Origin: Stenocarpella maydis
Taxonomy: Eukaryota > Ascomycota > Sordariomycetes > Diaporthales > Diaporthaceae
Reading direction: 5' to 3'
Length of the DNA stretch: 64,000 bases
NCBI GenBank assembly: GCA_002270565.1
Contig: NQMI01000004.1
Location: 62,001-126,000 of the forward strand
A model generated the notes under the pieces. It did no database searches. It was not told the origin of the DNA and was given only the letters and a program-made list of their open reading frames with translations. Every line of letters starts with the position of its first letter. Positions within the stretch are counted from its first letter, which is position 1. This document shows positions 12,455-23,847 of the stretch, one piece after another. A program made the translations under genes and the position numbers.

Positions 12455-14563
12455 ATGTCTTCCAAACCGTCCAAGAAGCGCGATGGCGCTTCTTCAGCCG
12501 TCAAAATCAAGGACTCGCGCTTCGCCAGCTTCGAGACCGACCCTCGCTATGCCCTTCCCTCCAAGAAGAAATCAAAGACCACCATTGACAAACGGTTCTC
12601 GCGCATGCTCAAGGATGACGAATTTACCGCTGTCTCTCGAGTCGACAAGTACGGCCGGAAGATCAAGTCCGACTCCAAGAGGAAGGCGCTTCAGAGACTG
12701 TACCAGGACGAAGACGAGGGTGAAGACATCGAGGTCGAAGACGATGATGTCGTGCAGCGGGAGCTGGAAAGGGCTGGCACGAAGTATGATCCTGCGAGAG
12801 GAGGTGGATTCTCTTCGTCCGAGTCCGATACCGAGTCCGAATCAGAAAACGACGAAGGCGAGGGCGAGGGCGCGCAGGCGCAGGCGCAGGCCGACGCCGC
12901 GCCCGATATGCAGAAGTACCGGACACAGCAGGCAGAGGTCGAGACTGGAGAAGTCACGAATCGCATCGCCATCGTCAATCTCGACTGGGACAACATAAAT
13001 TCGGTTGACCTGATGGCCTTGTTCAAGAGCTTCGTGCCCTTCGGGGGTCGCATAGAGAATGTTGCCATATATCCCTCGGAATTCGGCAAGGAGAGGATGC
13101 AGCGTGAGGAGCTCGAGGGTCCACCGAAAGAAATCTTCAAGAAGGGCAAGGGCGCCGACCAGGACACAGACGATTCAGAAGACGGGGATGAGATCCCGGG
13201 GGGCGACGGCGACAATGCAGAGGACAGCGATGAAGAGGCCAAGAAAGATCTATTGAAAGAGGGCAAGGACGAGGATTTCGACAGTGACGCCTTGCGGACG
13301 TACCAGCTCGACAGGTTACGGTACTACTACGCCGTCACGGTATGCTCCGACAAGAACACGGCACAGAAGATCTACGAAGCGACGGACGGGTCTGAGTATC
13401 TCTCATCCTCGAATTTCCTGGACCTGAGATTTGTGCCCGATGACATCACTTTTGATGACGAACCCCGAGACGAGTGCGATAGTGTCCCAGACAACTACAA
13501 ACCTGTGGAGTTCGTGACGGATGCACTCCAGCATTCAAAAGTAAAGCTCACGTGGGATGTGGATCCTGAGGAGGTTAAGCGCAAGGAGTCCATCAAGAAT
13601 GCTTTCAGCGGAAGTAAGGCAGACATCGCAGAGAACGACCTGCGAGCTTACCTAGCCAGCGACAGCGATGACGAGGGCGAAGACGAGGAGGATGCCGCAG
13701 GCGAGGCTACGGCTGCCACAAAGCTCAGCAAGAAGGAGCTCGCGCGAAGGAAAATGCGGGAGGCTCTTGGCCTGAGCGATGAGCCCGCGGGCAGACCTTC
13801 CGGTTCAGGCCCCGTGGGAGACATGGAGATCACATTCACCCCGGCATTAACAGAAGGCCCTGGTGGAAAGAAGAACCCAGAGGAGGAGACCACAGCTGAA
13901 AAGTACATCCGCAAGGAGCGCGAAAGAAAGGCCAGGAAGAAGGCACAAGCCGCGGCCAAGGCAGAGGACGCCAGCAAGGGCACTGCAAAAGAACCAGGGG
14001 AGGACCTCGGCTTTGATGACCCTTTCTTCATCACCGAGGAGCCAAAACCGGCCTCGAAGGCCCAACTACACAAGGAAGAACGCCGAAAGAGGCGGGAGGC
14101 CAGGGAGGCTGAGGAGAAGAAGAGCGCCGTTGACAGGGCGCAGCTAGAATTGCTCATGGCAGACAACCACGACGAGGAGACAGGCAATCTTAGGCACTTC
14201 GATATGGATGAGATCCTGAAGGCCGAAAAGAAGAAAAACAAGAAGAAGGCCAGGAGGAGCAAGAAGGATGAAGAGGACGCAGGAGGGCTGCAGGATGGTT
14301 TCAAGATCGATGCAGGCGATGATCGCTTCAAGGCCTTGTTTGAGGAACACGAGTTCGCCATCGACCCATCAGATCCCAAGTTCAGGGCCGGTTCTGGAAT
14401 GAAACAGCTCGTGGAGGAAGGCAGAAAGAAACGGAAGCACGGGGATGTTGTTGACGGCGCCGAGAAACCAAGAGAAAACAAGCCCAAAAAGGCCAAGGGT
14501 GGCAGCGAGGACCTGGAGGGTTTGGTTACTTCGCTGAAGAAGAAGGCGGGCAGTCAGAAGTAG
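12455..14563 (+). CDS. ESF1: Pre-rRNA processing protein Esf1
   Basis: Esf1 is a nucleolar factor of the small-subunit processome needed for early 18S rRNA processing. This intronless frame gives 702 aa from the ATG at 12455 (MSSKPSKK). An in-frame ATG at 12404 would add 17 residues, and I prefer 12455 because the conserved basic N-terminus starts there. Visible family features, in order: the FETDPRYALP and DKRFSRML N-terminal motifs; long acidic tracts; a split RNA-binding-like region beginning TNRIAIVNLDWDNI and continuing through the hallmark YQLDRLRYYYAV and NFLDLRFVPD; basic/acidic Lys-Glu stretches that look helical; and a C-terminal NUC153-type motif (DDRFKALFEEHEFAIDPSDP) followed by basic nuclear/nucleolar localisation sequence. 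Length and architecture fit the family. Confidence 0.95.
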   Translation: MSSKPSKKRDGASSAVKIKDSRFASFETDPRYALPSKKKSKTTIDKRFSRMLKDDEFTAVSRVDKYGRKIKSDSKRKALQRLYQDEDEGEDIEVEDDDVVQRELERAGTKYDPARGGGFSSSESDTESESENDEGEGEGAQAQAQADAAPDMQKYRTQQAEVETGEVTNRIAIVNLDWDNINSVDLMALFKSFVPFGGRIENVAIYPSEFGKERMQREELEGPPKEIFKKGKGADQDTDDSEDGDEIPGGDGDNAEDSDEEAKKDLLKEGKDEDFDSDALRTYQLDRLRYYYAVTVCSDKNTAQKIYEATDGSEYLSSSNFLDLRFVPDDITFDDEPRDECDSVPDNYKPVEFVTDALQHSKVKLTWDVDPEEVKRKESIKNAFSGSKADIAENDLRAYLASDSDDEGEDEEDAAGEATAATKLSKKELARRKMREALGLSDEPAGRPSGSGPVGDMEITFTPALTEGPGGKKNPEEETTAEKYIRKERERKARKKAQAAAKAEDASKGTAKEPGEDLGFDDPFFITEEPKPASKAQLHKEERRKRREAREAEEKKSAVDRAQLELLMADNHDEETGNLRHFDMDEILKAEKKKNKKKARRSKKDEEDAGGLQDGFKIDAGDDRFKALFEEHEFAIDPSDPKFRAGSGMKQLVEEGRKKRKHGDVVDGAEKPRENKPKKAKGGSEDLEGLVTSLKKKAGSQK

Positions 14564-14609
14564 GCGGTGCAGCGGAGATGATAGATACCCAAACAAACAC
14601 TCCAGGCCC

Positions 14610-14695
14610 AGAAATTTTTTTTTCTTTTCCCTTTTTTTTTTCGTTTCTCTTTTTTTTTTTTCGTTTCTCTTTTTTTTTTTTCGTTTTCTCTTCAA
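14610..14695. repeat. T-rich tandem repeat downstream of ESF1
   Basis: Three near-copies of a roughly 20-22-bp unit consisting of a T run plus cgtttctc lie just after the ESF1 stop, probably in the 3' UTR. Confidence 0.75.
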
Positions 14696-14932
14696 AGCAT
14701 TCTTTCTGCTTTGGTTCAAGGCTTTTTTACTTTGTTGGGGTGGGGGGACTCCCTGCCGCATTATGTCGGGTTACACATCTCAAGGCTGCTGCGTGAGGCC
14801 CACCTCGTTGACCTGCTGGCTGCCTATTTATTACCCAACAAGCATTCCCCGCCTCCTTCATCAGGACTCAACTCCTTTCCTTCCTGTGCAAACGGTCATC
14901 CACAACACAGTATCAGCGACAAAAAGCCCGTC

Positions 14933-15651
14933 ATGATGAACGCGATTTGGAGGCGAGCAGTGGCCAGCCTCACGGCCGCCAAAGAGGCCCTCTCTCCTGA
15001 GAACCTACGCGCCGCCCTGCTCGCGGCCCAAGAGAAAAGCCAAGAGCTGGTAGAGGCTGCTCCCGGTGCCGCTTCCCAGGCAAGTCCTCATTCTAAACCT
15101 CCGCCCACACTTTTCGCAGAAGCTTTTGCCCCCAGAGGGCCAAGGCACACAAAGCGACGTGGCTACCTTCAGGCAAATGCAGGGTATGTCGAGACGAAAA
15201 GCTGACAGGTCTCCATCGTAGGCCGCCGGTTGGGTCTCTGCCAACCCTGGAACCGCTGCGTGCGTCGCCGTCGGCACTGCAGTCAGCGTGCCCCTCATCG
15301 CCGCCCCGATGGCAGCAGCTGCGCCTGTTCTTGGTGCTGCGGGTTTTGGTTCTAGCGGTATTGTCGGAGGTGAGAAATTGCAGAGCCCCTCACAAGCGAG
15401 ATTCTGCCGTCCTCGATTCGCGTTCACGCGTCCATCCGCTCACTGACAACTTTTTGACCAATCGTTTAGGCTCTATCGCCGCAGGCAGCATGGGGGCAGG
15501 TGTTGCCGCGGGCAGTACCTTTGCTACCCTTCAGAGCGCTGCAATGGGCGGGTACGGCGTCGCTGCTGTGGCGGGCGTCGTGCAAGGAGCTGGGGCTGCC
15601 GTGGCTGGGACAGCGGTTGGTCTGGCCGCTTGGATACAGAAGAAGTTGTGA
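14933..15651 (+). CDS. Interferon-inducible 6-16/27 (ISG12)-like small membrane protein
   Basis: A predicted 158-aa protein of the Ifi-6-16 family, named after animal interferon-induced proteins; fungal members have no settled role. Three exons: 14933-15079, 15222-15369 and 15470-15651. The first intron has a GC donor in the good context CAG|GCAAGT and ends TCGTAG; the second is GT-AG (GTGAG...TTTAG). Joined, the frame gives an amphipathic helical N-terminus (AKEALSPENLRAALLAAQEK) and then the family's Gly/Ala-rich hydrophobic core, with a turn at AAGFGSSGIVGGSIAAGSMG, a long small-residue membrane stretch, and the C-terminal AAWIQKKL. Tandem ATGs at 14933 and 14936 leave the exact start open by one residue. 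Location in mitochondrial or other membranes is inferred from the hydrophobicity only. Confidence 0.85.
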
Positions 15652-18043
15652 GCGAGGGTTCAACACTGGCAGGACAAAGACGACAACTTTGTTGACCATG
15701 CAGTTCTGAATGGCAGTTCAATCTCAAGCGGGGCAATTGCACCGGCGTAGGCGGGAATACATTAAGGCAATGCCTAGTTATCAACATTTCTGCCCGAATA
15801 TTTACAGTGTAATCCTAACCGTCTTCGCCACAGTCGTCACTCCTGTACTACTGACGGCAAATAGGTGGCGGTACGTACATAAGTACCTTGGGATCAGTCC
15901 CGCTGTCGGCAGGAAGTGTCGCCGTGTACGAACTCCCACTGACCTGAAACAAGTGATTAGACCTTCTTCTCGTCCAGGGCTAATGAGCACATGCAGTTAT
16001 ATATGCGTGGGAAAAGACGCAGTAAGGGATTCCTGGCCTCTCCACTTTATATGCAGGTACCATCTTGAGCTTGGGAGGAAGAGGAGGACACACGGGCGAC
16101 ACCCGATGCCTACCTAGGTACATATGCAGTAGTTCTATACTAATAGTATATTGGCAGCGAGAGTGAAAGCAGTGCGCCGGTAAAGGAAACTGGGCGCCTG
16201 TGCAGTACGCTGCTTCCGAGGAGGTCTTGCAAGCTTGGATACGAGAGACACTGATGACGATTTACAGGCCTTTTTGCCTCTCACGCTATCTGCTCCACCT
16301 GCAACACTTATACAAAGACGGCCACACCGTTGTCTCGGACGCCCAGCTGGATGGTTCTGCTCTTGGACCGCCCACGCAATGACAACTTAGCCCCTCGCCA
16401 ATGGCGCCCGTCCTGTCTGTTTTGGGATGGGCGTGCCTATTCCTGGCTTCAGCGTAGAGAATATCCGCTTGAACGGTCTACGTCCAAGCCTCCTGGCAGC
16501 CCGTGGAGATGGACAGTAACCGGGACGCCAAGCAGCGGTAGTTGACCACGGGCCCTCGCATATCGTGGCCCAGGCATTACTATTCGGATGTCGGCAACCT
16601 TGATTATCATCCAGGGGGTCCAACACACAGATTAGCTGCATGTGAACCTTAAACATGCCATTGCAACATTCATGAGTTCCATGCTGGGTTGAGAAGTCTT
16701 CCGGATCGAGGGTTGCCAAAAGCCCAGACGGGCCGATCCGCTCGATGGCAGGCCCGTGCATGGCAGGGCCGGGTTCAGGTCTCTTCACTTTCGCAACAGA
16801 AAGCGTGACATTGGGGGAACTGGCAGAAGGGTGCCTGTCTGCTTAGGATGAGTGTTAAGCTGCAGTACGGAGTACTGTCAGGACTGGGTGTGAGTAAGGG
16901 CGGCGGTGTCAGTGTGTGACGGCATCCGGATCTGCAGTAGGCATCAGGCATTACACTAGTGTACTGGCTGGCTGGTTGGATGGCTGGCTGGTATGGGGCC
17001 GGGGGGTGGGGGGCCAGCAGATTGATCGTCTACAGCACCCCACATGCGGGTTAGTGTGTGCTGCAGTGTGTTGCTTGTCTCGAGAGCCCACATGCAGCAT
17101 GCCAGGCCCTGCCCAGTCGGGACGTTTTCCCTCCTTATGGTCTGTGAATGTGTGGTGTCAGACGGCCGATCTAAGTATGGGGGAGCTGTTGAATGGGCCG
17201 GACCCTCCAGACCCTTATTGGGCAAGAATGGGTGGGAGCCTGGAGGAGACCCAGTGTATTGTGTGTTGCTGTTTTCTCCAGCAGATGTATTTGCACGCAG
17301 CTTATGTTCTGAGTGACGTCGGGAGCGGCAGGGCGGGAGTGGCTGCTGACTTGGTTTTAGAGTATTACGCGGTACCTCACTATGGGGATGGTCTAACTTG
17401 GTGCTACACTAGTGTACTACACTAGTGTGATGTACAGCTCTGGCTGTGTGTCTGGGAACCCCTGCCAAGTATCGTCATTTGTTGCACCCAGTGGAGCCAG
17501 CTGTGGGAATTGAAATGTGCAATCTGCCCTGTCTGCTGGCCTTTTCTCTTTTCCTTCTCCTTCTCTTTCTCGTGACAAGGCACTGGTACTGCATGGGGGG
17601 GGGGCGCATGACATCACCCTCCCAAATGCCCTGGCCTGGCAGGCTTTTTTGTGTTTTGAATAGCGTTAAACTAAGAGAAAGTAACAGACAGGCTTGCTAG
17701 TCAGCTAGTAGCTAGCAAGCATAGTGTGCTCTTGGGAGCATTCTTACACTAGAGTACACTAGAGTACAAACCCCGGCCCTCCGGTCTGTTGTGCTGTGCT
17801 CTTTGCCTCCGACCCCGATAAAATTCACCGTCCGCCACACGACCGATTGATCCCACCCGCAGCATCCGATGATGCCCTCCTCTTGAAGGGGACCCCTACC
17901 CCCCATTTCTTCTGTCCCTGCGAGGCACAATTCATCCAGTCGACGCCGGCACAGACTCGACAACAGACAGTCGTAGCTTTGACCTGTCCATCTCCTGCCA
18001 GCATCTCGTCCCGGCACGACTGTGCTCCAACTCGCACCTTACA
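15652..18043. other. 2.4-kb intergenic region
   Basis: No gene is recognised. It contains palindromic TACACTAGTGTA copies at 16952-16963 and 17405-17416, with variants at 17418-17429 and near 17745-17765. There is also a GGCTGG-rich low-complexity stretch near 16965-16990 and a TACCTAGGTA unit at 16108-16120. The last 250 bases are C-rich and probably form the leader of the downstream gene. Confidence 0.6.
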
Positions 18044-20004
18044 ATGAGGTTTAGAACTGCCCAGGACCCGGACGCCCACGACGAGAATCCATACTTTACT
18101 CCTCAGTCCCACCACCAGACCCAGATCCAGCATGATCCACCACCTTCAGCCGAGCCTAACACGCCCGCGCGTGAACGCCCTCCCCCTGTCCCAAGACCAT
18201 CTCCTTCCTACAACCGCGGCGGCGCGGTACGCCGTCCGCAGTCATCTATCGGCCTCTGGAGACTGGGCGTCCCATCACAGCCTACTGGCACAGCTCCTGT
18301 AGCCACAGACTGGGACCAGCACAGCCAGGACCACCAGGACCCACCACCAAGTCATGGTCAAAACGACGACTCCCACGGCACCGGCGGACGGAGACGCTCC
18401 AGCTCTGACCCGCATCGCCCAACCTGGCTCACGAATCCCTCCCGGGACGCCCAGGGCCACGCTGGCGTCCGTCACTTGCCCTCGGTTCCTGAGCTGTCCG
18501 AGAGCAGGCTGAACGCCGGCCGTGCAAGCCCAAGGGGCTCAATGTTTCTCCGGCCGTGGAGGAATCACCAGCAGCAGAAGGAACAGCCTCAGACGGGGAA
18601 AGAAGCCGAGTACGACAGCAGGATCGTCGACCTCCTCGATGTCCTTGACCCCGAGGTGTCCACCCTGACTTCCATCACCAACGTCCAGAACTCGCTGTTT
18701 ATTCCCTCGCTGGGCCGGTGGGTCAACAGACGGCCAACCTATGAGGTCTCTGGTATGCGTGGCCCCGCCGGTCGGGATTTAAAGGAGGACCGCTCGGAAC
18801 AGCAGACGGCTGCTGTGCAGGAAGACCCTCGCTCAGGGCTGGGTCGCGCTTACAGTATCTCCTCTAACCTCGACGACACCCACTATGCCGTCCTCCCACA
18901 TGGGCAGTCGCTTGAGGGCTGGACCCAAGAAGAAGTCGACATGCTGAACGACCATGTCAGGCACATGCTGCACTCACGGCGATCCAAGTTCAAACGCAGC
19001 CTCAAAGGCTTTGGTAGATATGTCAGGCGTCCACTCGGCTTTTTCGTCACGCTCTACGCCACACTCATCACCCTATTCGGCCTTGCATGGGTCCTCTTCC
19101 TCATCGGGTGGATCTCAATAGGATCAAAACAGAACTACCTCATCAACATTATTGACTACACCCTCGTCGCCCTCTTTGCCATCATGGGCGATGGTCTGGC
19201 CCCGTTCCGTGCCGTCGATACCTATCACATGATCTACATTGCACGCTACCGTAAGAGCACGCTGCGCTTCGGCCTCGTTCACTTTCACCCGACTGACAAC
19301 ATACAGACCGTCTGAGCCTCAAGATGCGGAAGAAGCTGCTGCTCCCGAAGCTCCGCGACCCCAATGACTTGCCTACCGAGCCGGTGATCCAGGACCTCGA
19401 GGAGGCCGCCGCAAACCACGAGCTACCGGACATGGAGCCTGGCGACGATTTCGCCGTCCTCTCGCCAAAGCAACAGGAGACGCTCGTCCATCATCAGACC
19501 AAGTATGCCAAGTCGCACACATTCTATAAACCACACGAGACAGAAACCCACTTCGCCTTCCCACTGCACATGATGATCACCATCACGTGCCTCCTCGACC
19601 TCCACAGCTGCCTGCAGATTGCACTGGGAGCCACCACCTGGGGCATCAAGCCCGAGAACCGACCGTTCGCGCTGACGACGGTCATCCTGTGTTGCTCCAT
19701 CACCGTCAATGCCACCGCCGGCCTCCTAATCTGGATAGGTGATCGGCGGACCCGGAAGAAGGACGTGATCGAGCGGATGACAAGACAGGAAATGACCGAG
19801 GAGGCAATCCACGCCCTGCAGAAGAAAAAGAAGAAGGAGGAGGAGAAGGCCGCGCGGCCGTCGACAGTCGAGCAGCCGAACGGGGATGGCGGCTGGAGGG
19901 AGAGTTTTTCCCTCCCGAGGTTGAGCCTTGACAAGTTTGGAAACTCGCAGAAAAAGGGCGAGAGCTCTGCGGCCCGGGCCAACGGCCAGAGTCCCCGGGC
20001 CTAG
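18044..20004 (+). CDS. Multi-pass membrane protein, DUF2985-like
   Basis: A predicted 634-aa protein in two exons, 18044-19250 and 19307-20004, with a 56-nt GTAAGA...ATACAG intron containing a CTGAC branch site. The first 300 or so residues are Pro/Ser/His-rich and look disordered. A short conserved block follows (DLLDVLDPEVSTLTSITNVQNSLFIP, shown here only as its start LLDVLDPEVST). Four to five membrane segments come after, centred on FFVTLYATLITLFGLAWVLF, a segment around YTLVALFAIMG, the MITITCLLDLHSCLQ region and TTVILCCSITVNATAGLLIW. The C-terminus is Lys/Glu-rich and cytosolic-looking. The pattern matches what I remember of the fungal DUF2985 family, which has no known function. The name is a family call, not a role. 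Confidence 0.8.
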
Positions 20005-20828
20005 GGGACAGGATCTAATACACATGTTTAGAAGCTCTAGACCGTAAAGTCTCTTACAAGAGGCGGTTTATCTCTACATAAAGATTTTCTATGACATTTT
20101 TAATATCACACGGGAGCACGAGATACCCAAGATAGCGACAGTTTTGGAAAGTAAGCAACTAACGTAAGTTACACAAATATCGCACTTGGTCGTTACTAGA
20201 CATTTCTGACATATGCTTCCTCTTTTGAAGACTTCTTTTACACAAGGCATGACAACCGATGGTAGCCCGGTTGATAGACACTGCCAACATCGTCCTGCCA
20301 ACAGCTGGACAATCTATGGTTGTCCAGCTGACAAGAGTAGAACTGTGGGAGCTAGGAGGCTACGCCAGAGAAATAGAATTCAAAAGCGCCAAACTAGCAG
20401 CCAATGTGGATGCGAGAAGCATGAAGTCGGCTCAACACCCCTTCCGAGCTAGCACGGTCCCGGACTTTAGCAGCAGACCGAACCGGACCGCAGCGCGGGG
20501 ACCGGGTAGCACAGGGCGGGCTGGCCTAGCAAATAACGGGCACGGCCACGGACCACTCAGGCGGCCGTGCAACCAAACCGGCTGGGTCTTAGACATGAGC
20601 TGAGGTGGTGCGTCGCGCGACGTTGACGTGACGCTTCGTCCGGAAACATCAGTATTTCTTAGGCGTTGTGCCTGGAGATAAATAGATGCTTCGTCTCCCA
20701 TCGAAGAGTGTCCCACGGGACTTTTAGTATACTTCCCAACCAACGCTTTCTTGGGGATTTCTATCTCTTGACCCTACCACCCCGGCTCACACTGACACCC
20801 ATCTATAGCCTACCGGTACGACATCAAC
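20005..20828. other. Intergenic region with a perfect hairpin
   Basis: No gene is seen. It contains the 3' flank of the membrane-protein gene and the promoter of the VOC gene. A perfect 11-bp inverted repeat lies at 20302-20330. Confidence 0.6.
20302..20330. repeat. 11-bp inverted repeat (hairpin)
   Basis: CAGCTGGACAA at 20302-20312 is the exact reverse complement of TTGTCCAGCTG at 20320-20330, separated by a 7-nt loop. It is followed by no T run, so a bacterial-type terminator is not implied. Confidence 0.85.
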
Positions 20829-21568
20829 ATGATCGACCATACACAGCTGTGGGTCCCAGCAGCCGACCACAAGGCCGTCGTCGCCTTCTACGAGGCGGCG
20901 CTCAAGCCCCTGGGGTACAAGAAGCTGATGGCCTTCGGCCCCAACGAGGAGGCGGTCGGGTTTGGTGACGGCGAGCTGGCACACAGGTAGGTCTTGCTGC
21001 CCACACAGGGTCTTCGAAGAGGCGCCTTGGTACTCAGTATCAGGGGTGCCCTCCGTCCGTCACTTCTTGGAACAAAAAAGAAGGCAAGAAGGAAAGAAAG
21101 AAAGGGGGCCGCTGACCAGGGCCGGACAGTCCAGCCAAGACCGACTGGTGGGTCATGGCCTCGCCGGCGACGCCCGGAGAATCGCACCACGCGTTCCGCT
21201 GCAAAGGTTGGTGATTGTGAGAATATTGGAGTAGTGTCACGTCGGGAGACTGCTGACGCTCCAGCACGGTAACATAGACCGGGCATCTGTCGACGCCTGG
21301 TACGAAGCAGCCATAGAAGCGGGAGGCAGGGACAACGGCAAGCCGGGCCTCCGCGCTCATTACCACGCTCATTACTACGGCGCTTTTGTGCTGGTGAGTG
21401 GCTTTGCGGCGCCTCCCAATGAAGAACGCTGGAGATGAGAGGGACCCTGGGCTGCTGTTTCAAAAGCCTTGGGCCAAAGCTCCTCGAGATATCTCTCTGA
21501 CGCGGGAACTGCCACAGGACCCTGCTGGTAACAACATCGAGGCTGTTTGTCACGAAATTGTCGAGTAA
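20829..21568 (+). CDS. Glyoxalase/bleomycin-resistance/dioxygenase (VOC) family protein
   Basis: A predicted 133-aa single-domain VOC protein. Four exons: 20829-20986, 21130-21206, 21278-21393 and 21518-21568, with GT-AG introns. The fold's signatures are present. An N-terminal strand carries His4 (MIDHTQLWV) and a helix AVVAFYEAAL follows. A central HHAFRC strand (His72/His73) leads into KDRASVDAWYEAAIEAGG. The HYHAHYYGAFV strand comes next, and the C-terminal GNNIEAV motif has Glu125 at the usual third metal-ligand position. The intron-2 acceptor at 21277 (CATAG) was chosen because it restores the family motif; the nearer AG at 21264-21265 breaks the frame. The intron-1 acceptor at 21129 is the least certain. 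The substrate is unknown; small fungal members of this type are often only annotated as glyoxalase-like. Confidence 0.85.
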
Positions 21569-23847
21569 TCAGTGAGCCTCACCTCGCTCGTGCTCAGTCA
21601 TCTAGTAGTAAGAATCAAAGATGACAAGCGTCCGCTATGGAAGTTTGGACATCAGGATGTTACCACTGAATGAAAATCATCAAGGTGGCATGCCGAAGCC
21701 ACGTACCGTGCCGTCAGATAAAGAAGAAACTTCAGTCGCGCCAATTTCAGGTATTGCTACTCCAGTTCTCGGACACACACTCTTCAATATTCCGGCCCCG
21801 TATCTTCCATGAGGAAAGACTGTTGGCTAGCCGTGAACTACGGCAATGCATCAAACCTGAATGAACGCGGACCTATACGAACATACCTAGGTACTCTGAC
21901 TCTTCCCGCCACGGGTTGTAGTAGCTCTGGCAACTGCCGTGAAGCCAAACGCCGAGGATACTTACTCCCGTATTGCGGAAACCATTGTTGGGGGTGCTTT
22001 ATTGCCATACCCAAAAGGTCTGGATTAGGTTTGGTAGTTGGCAGGTAGCGTTGTTGATTTTAAATTTGTCGGATCCCGGACTGAGAGGAAGATGACGGTG
22101 GACGGTTCCAAAGGTCAGTCTTTGGTTCGTATCTACCTGGGGTAATCCATATTGGAAACTTTGGTCCTGCATAAGGATTGAGAGCATACTGCAAAAGACA
22201 CAGGGTGGAGTGCTTTGTTTTTTTACCAGGGGAAGTAGCAGAAACACGCCACCTCCCACACCTCTCACGGCCTGAGGGCTCTCGAACCGAGCAGAGATTG
22301 AACAATGCCTGACAGCAAGAGTGATCAAGACCAACTTTGCAATTTGTACTGTAATATCCACGATTTGTGGGCTACATGCTGCTGGCCAAACAAGAGGCAG
22401 GTATTAGACAGTTGTGGGATACGGAGATGTGACGGTATCGGAGTCACATATACGGCACCCCGGCAAATCAGCATGTCCTAGCTAATGCGCCTGCTGCGAC
22501 AGCATCATGAGGGCGACGGTTGTAGTATCTCGTGTGGTGTAGCCGAGAGCTGCAGGCGGCATCCATTGAATGACGATCCTGTACGGCCTGGGCCTGATGT
22601 GCGCGGTCCGAGGGCCGCGCCCCACCCGACGTAGATCACTGGCGGCGGTCTCCGACCCAGATACCTGCCGGAGGCCTTGATTTGTTTCAGGCAGAGGCCT
22701 GCAGAGGCCCGCAGGGCCAGCAGTTGCAGAGCTGCGGGCGGCTGCGAGGCGGGCGGCCGAGGTTTGGGCAACAATCACCGAGGCCGTGGCACTGGCAGCA
22801 CGACCCGGATGGGCCAGGATCATGTCTCGGGCAGACTTTGACCATGTCTGCAGGGCTGTGGCTACCAGGGCAATATTGGCTAGGGGTCAAGACATGAGTT
22901 ACTGTCGCCTGCTTCGCCTGGTGCGTCCTTCGGCACCGACCCGGGCAGTCTGCATCCGGTTGGCTGTTGGCAAGTAATAAGCTGAGCACTCTCTTCTCAC
23001 AAAGCCCGGCGGTGAATCCGGAAGGGCGTGTGCGCGCAGCTCCTCTGCAGAGCGGTCAGCCGGGTGAGAGAGAGGGCATCCAACAGAAACACACTCTGGG
23101 ACAGGGTGAGCCTGTTAGGACTGCAGTATACCGAGTTCTGCAGCTCTGATGGCCCCCACACTCGTATTCCTCCGTCACCAAGACACACCGCAGTGCAATC
23201 TCGCCTGTCTCTCTGCCTCTTTCTTCTCTCGTCCGCGCGCGCACACACACACACACACGGTACAGATACGTGTCAGCCTCTTGACACCTGCAGGATCGGG
23301 AGACCTGGTTGGTCTGGGGGATGCAGAAACCATAGAGAGAGGGCATGGTCGGCCCACCAGTGCCTAGCCCCGAAGCCAAGGCACTACCGACCCGTGAGGA
23401 GGCCCAATTTTAGCATCTTTTCTGCTGCTCAAGTTCGGCGTATACGAGGACTGCCTTATGCACACACTCATGCAGGCCACACCTGCACCGCTCCTTCGTG
23501 ATTGCCATCTGGTCCGGTGGCCTGGTGGCCCGGGGTGAGGTGAGGCAAGGCGCACACACACACACACACACACACCCCATCATGTTCCTCCTACACACAG
23601 ATATAAGCCGCATGCGACCAGTGATATTCATAAGCATGCCCTGCCCCTCCCTGCGTGCGCGCAGTGCAACCCCGTGGCTTGTTGGCCTGGACATTAACGG
23701 CTGCAATTGATCTCAACCTCCGTCAGTCAGTCAGTCTCCGTCTATCCCGACACGAGATACCGGGCGTGCCGTATACACAAGTACGCATATACAGGCACAC
23801 ACAACAGTCACGCAGCCACCCTTGCATGCTGAGCTGAGAGTGCAACA
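21569..23847. other. 2.3-kb intergenic region with CA repeats
   Basis: No gene is recognised. Simple (CA)n tracts lie at about 23244-23262 and 23552-23576, within the presumed upstream region of the gene at 23848. The open frames here are short and motif-free. Confidence 0.6.
23244..23576. repeat. Paired CA dinucleotide microsatellites
   Basis: Two runs of CA repeats, each around 16-24 nt, lie about 300 nt apart and upstream of the small membrane-protein gene. Confidence 0.8.

Noticed and set aside
12691..14496. Long minus-strand Ser-rich frames opposite ESF1
   Set aside because: They are mirror images of the acidic and Lys-rich coding sequence of ESF1, without motifs of their own.
23244..23576. 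Regularly spaced CA tracts considered as a repeat array such as CRISPR
   Set aside because: They are plain dinucleotide microsatellites without unique spacers, in a eukaryotic genome.
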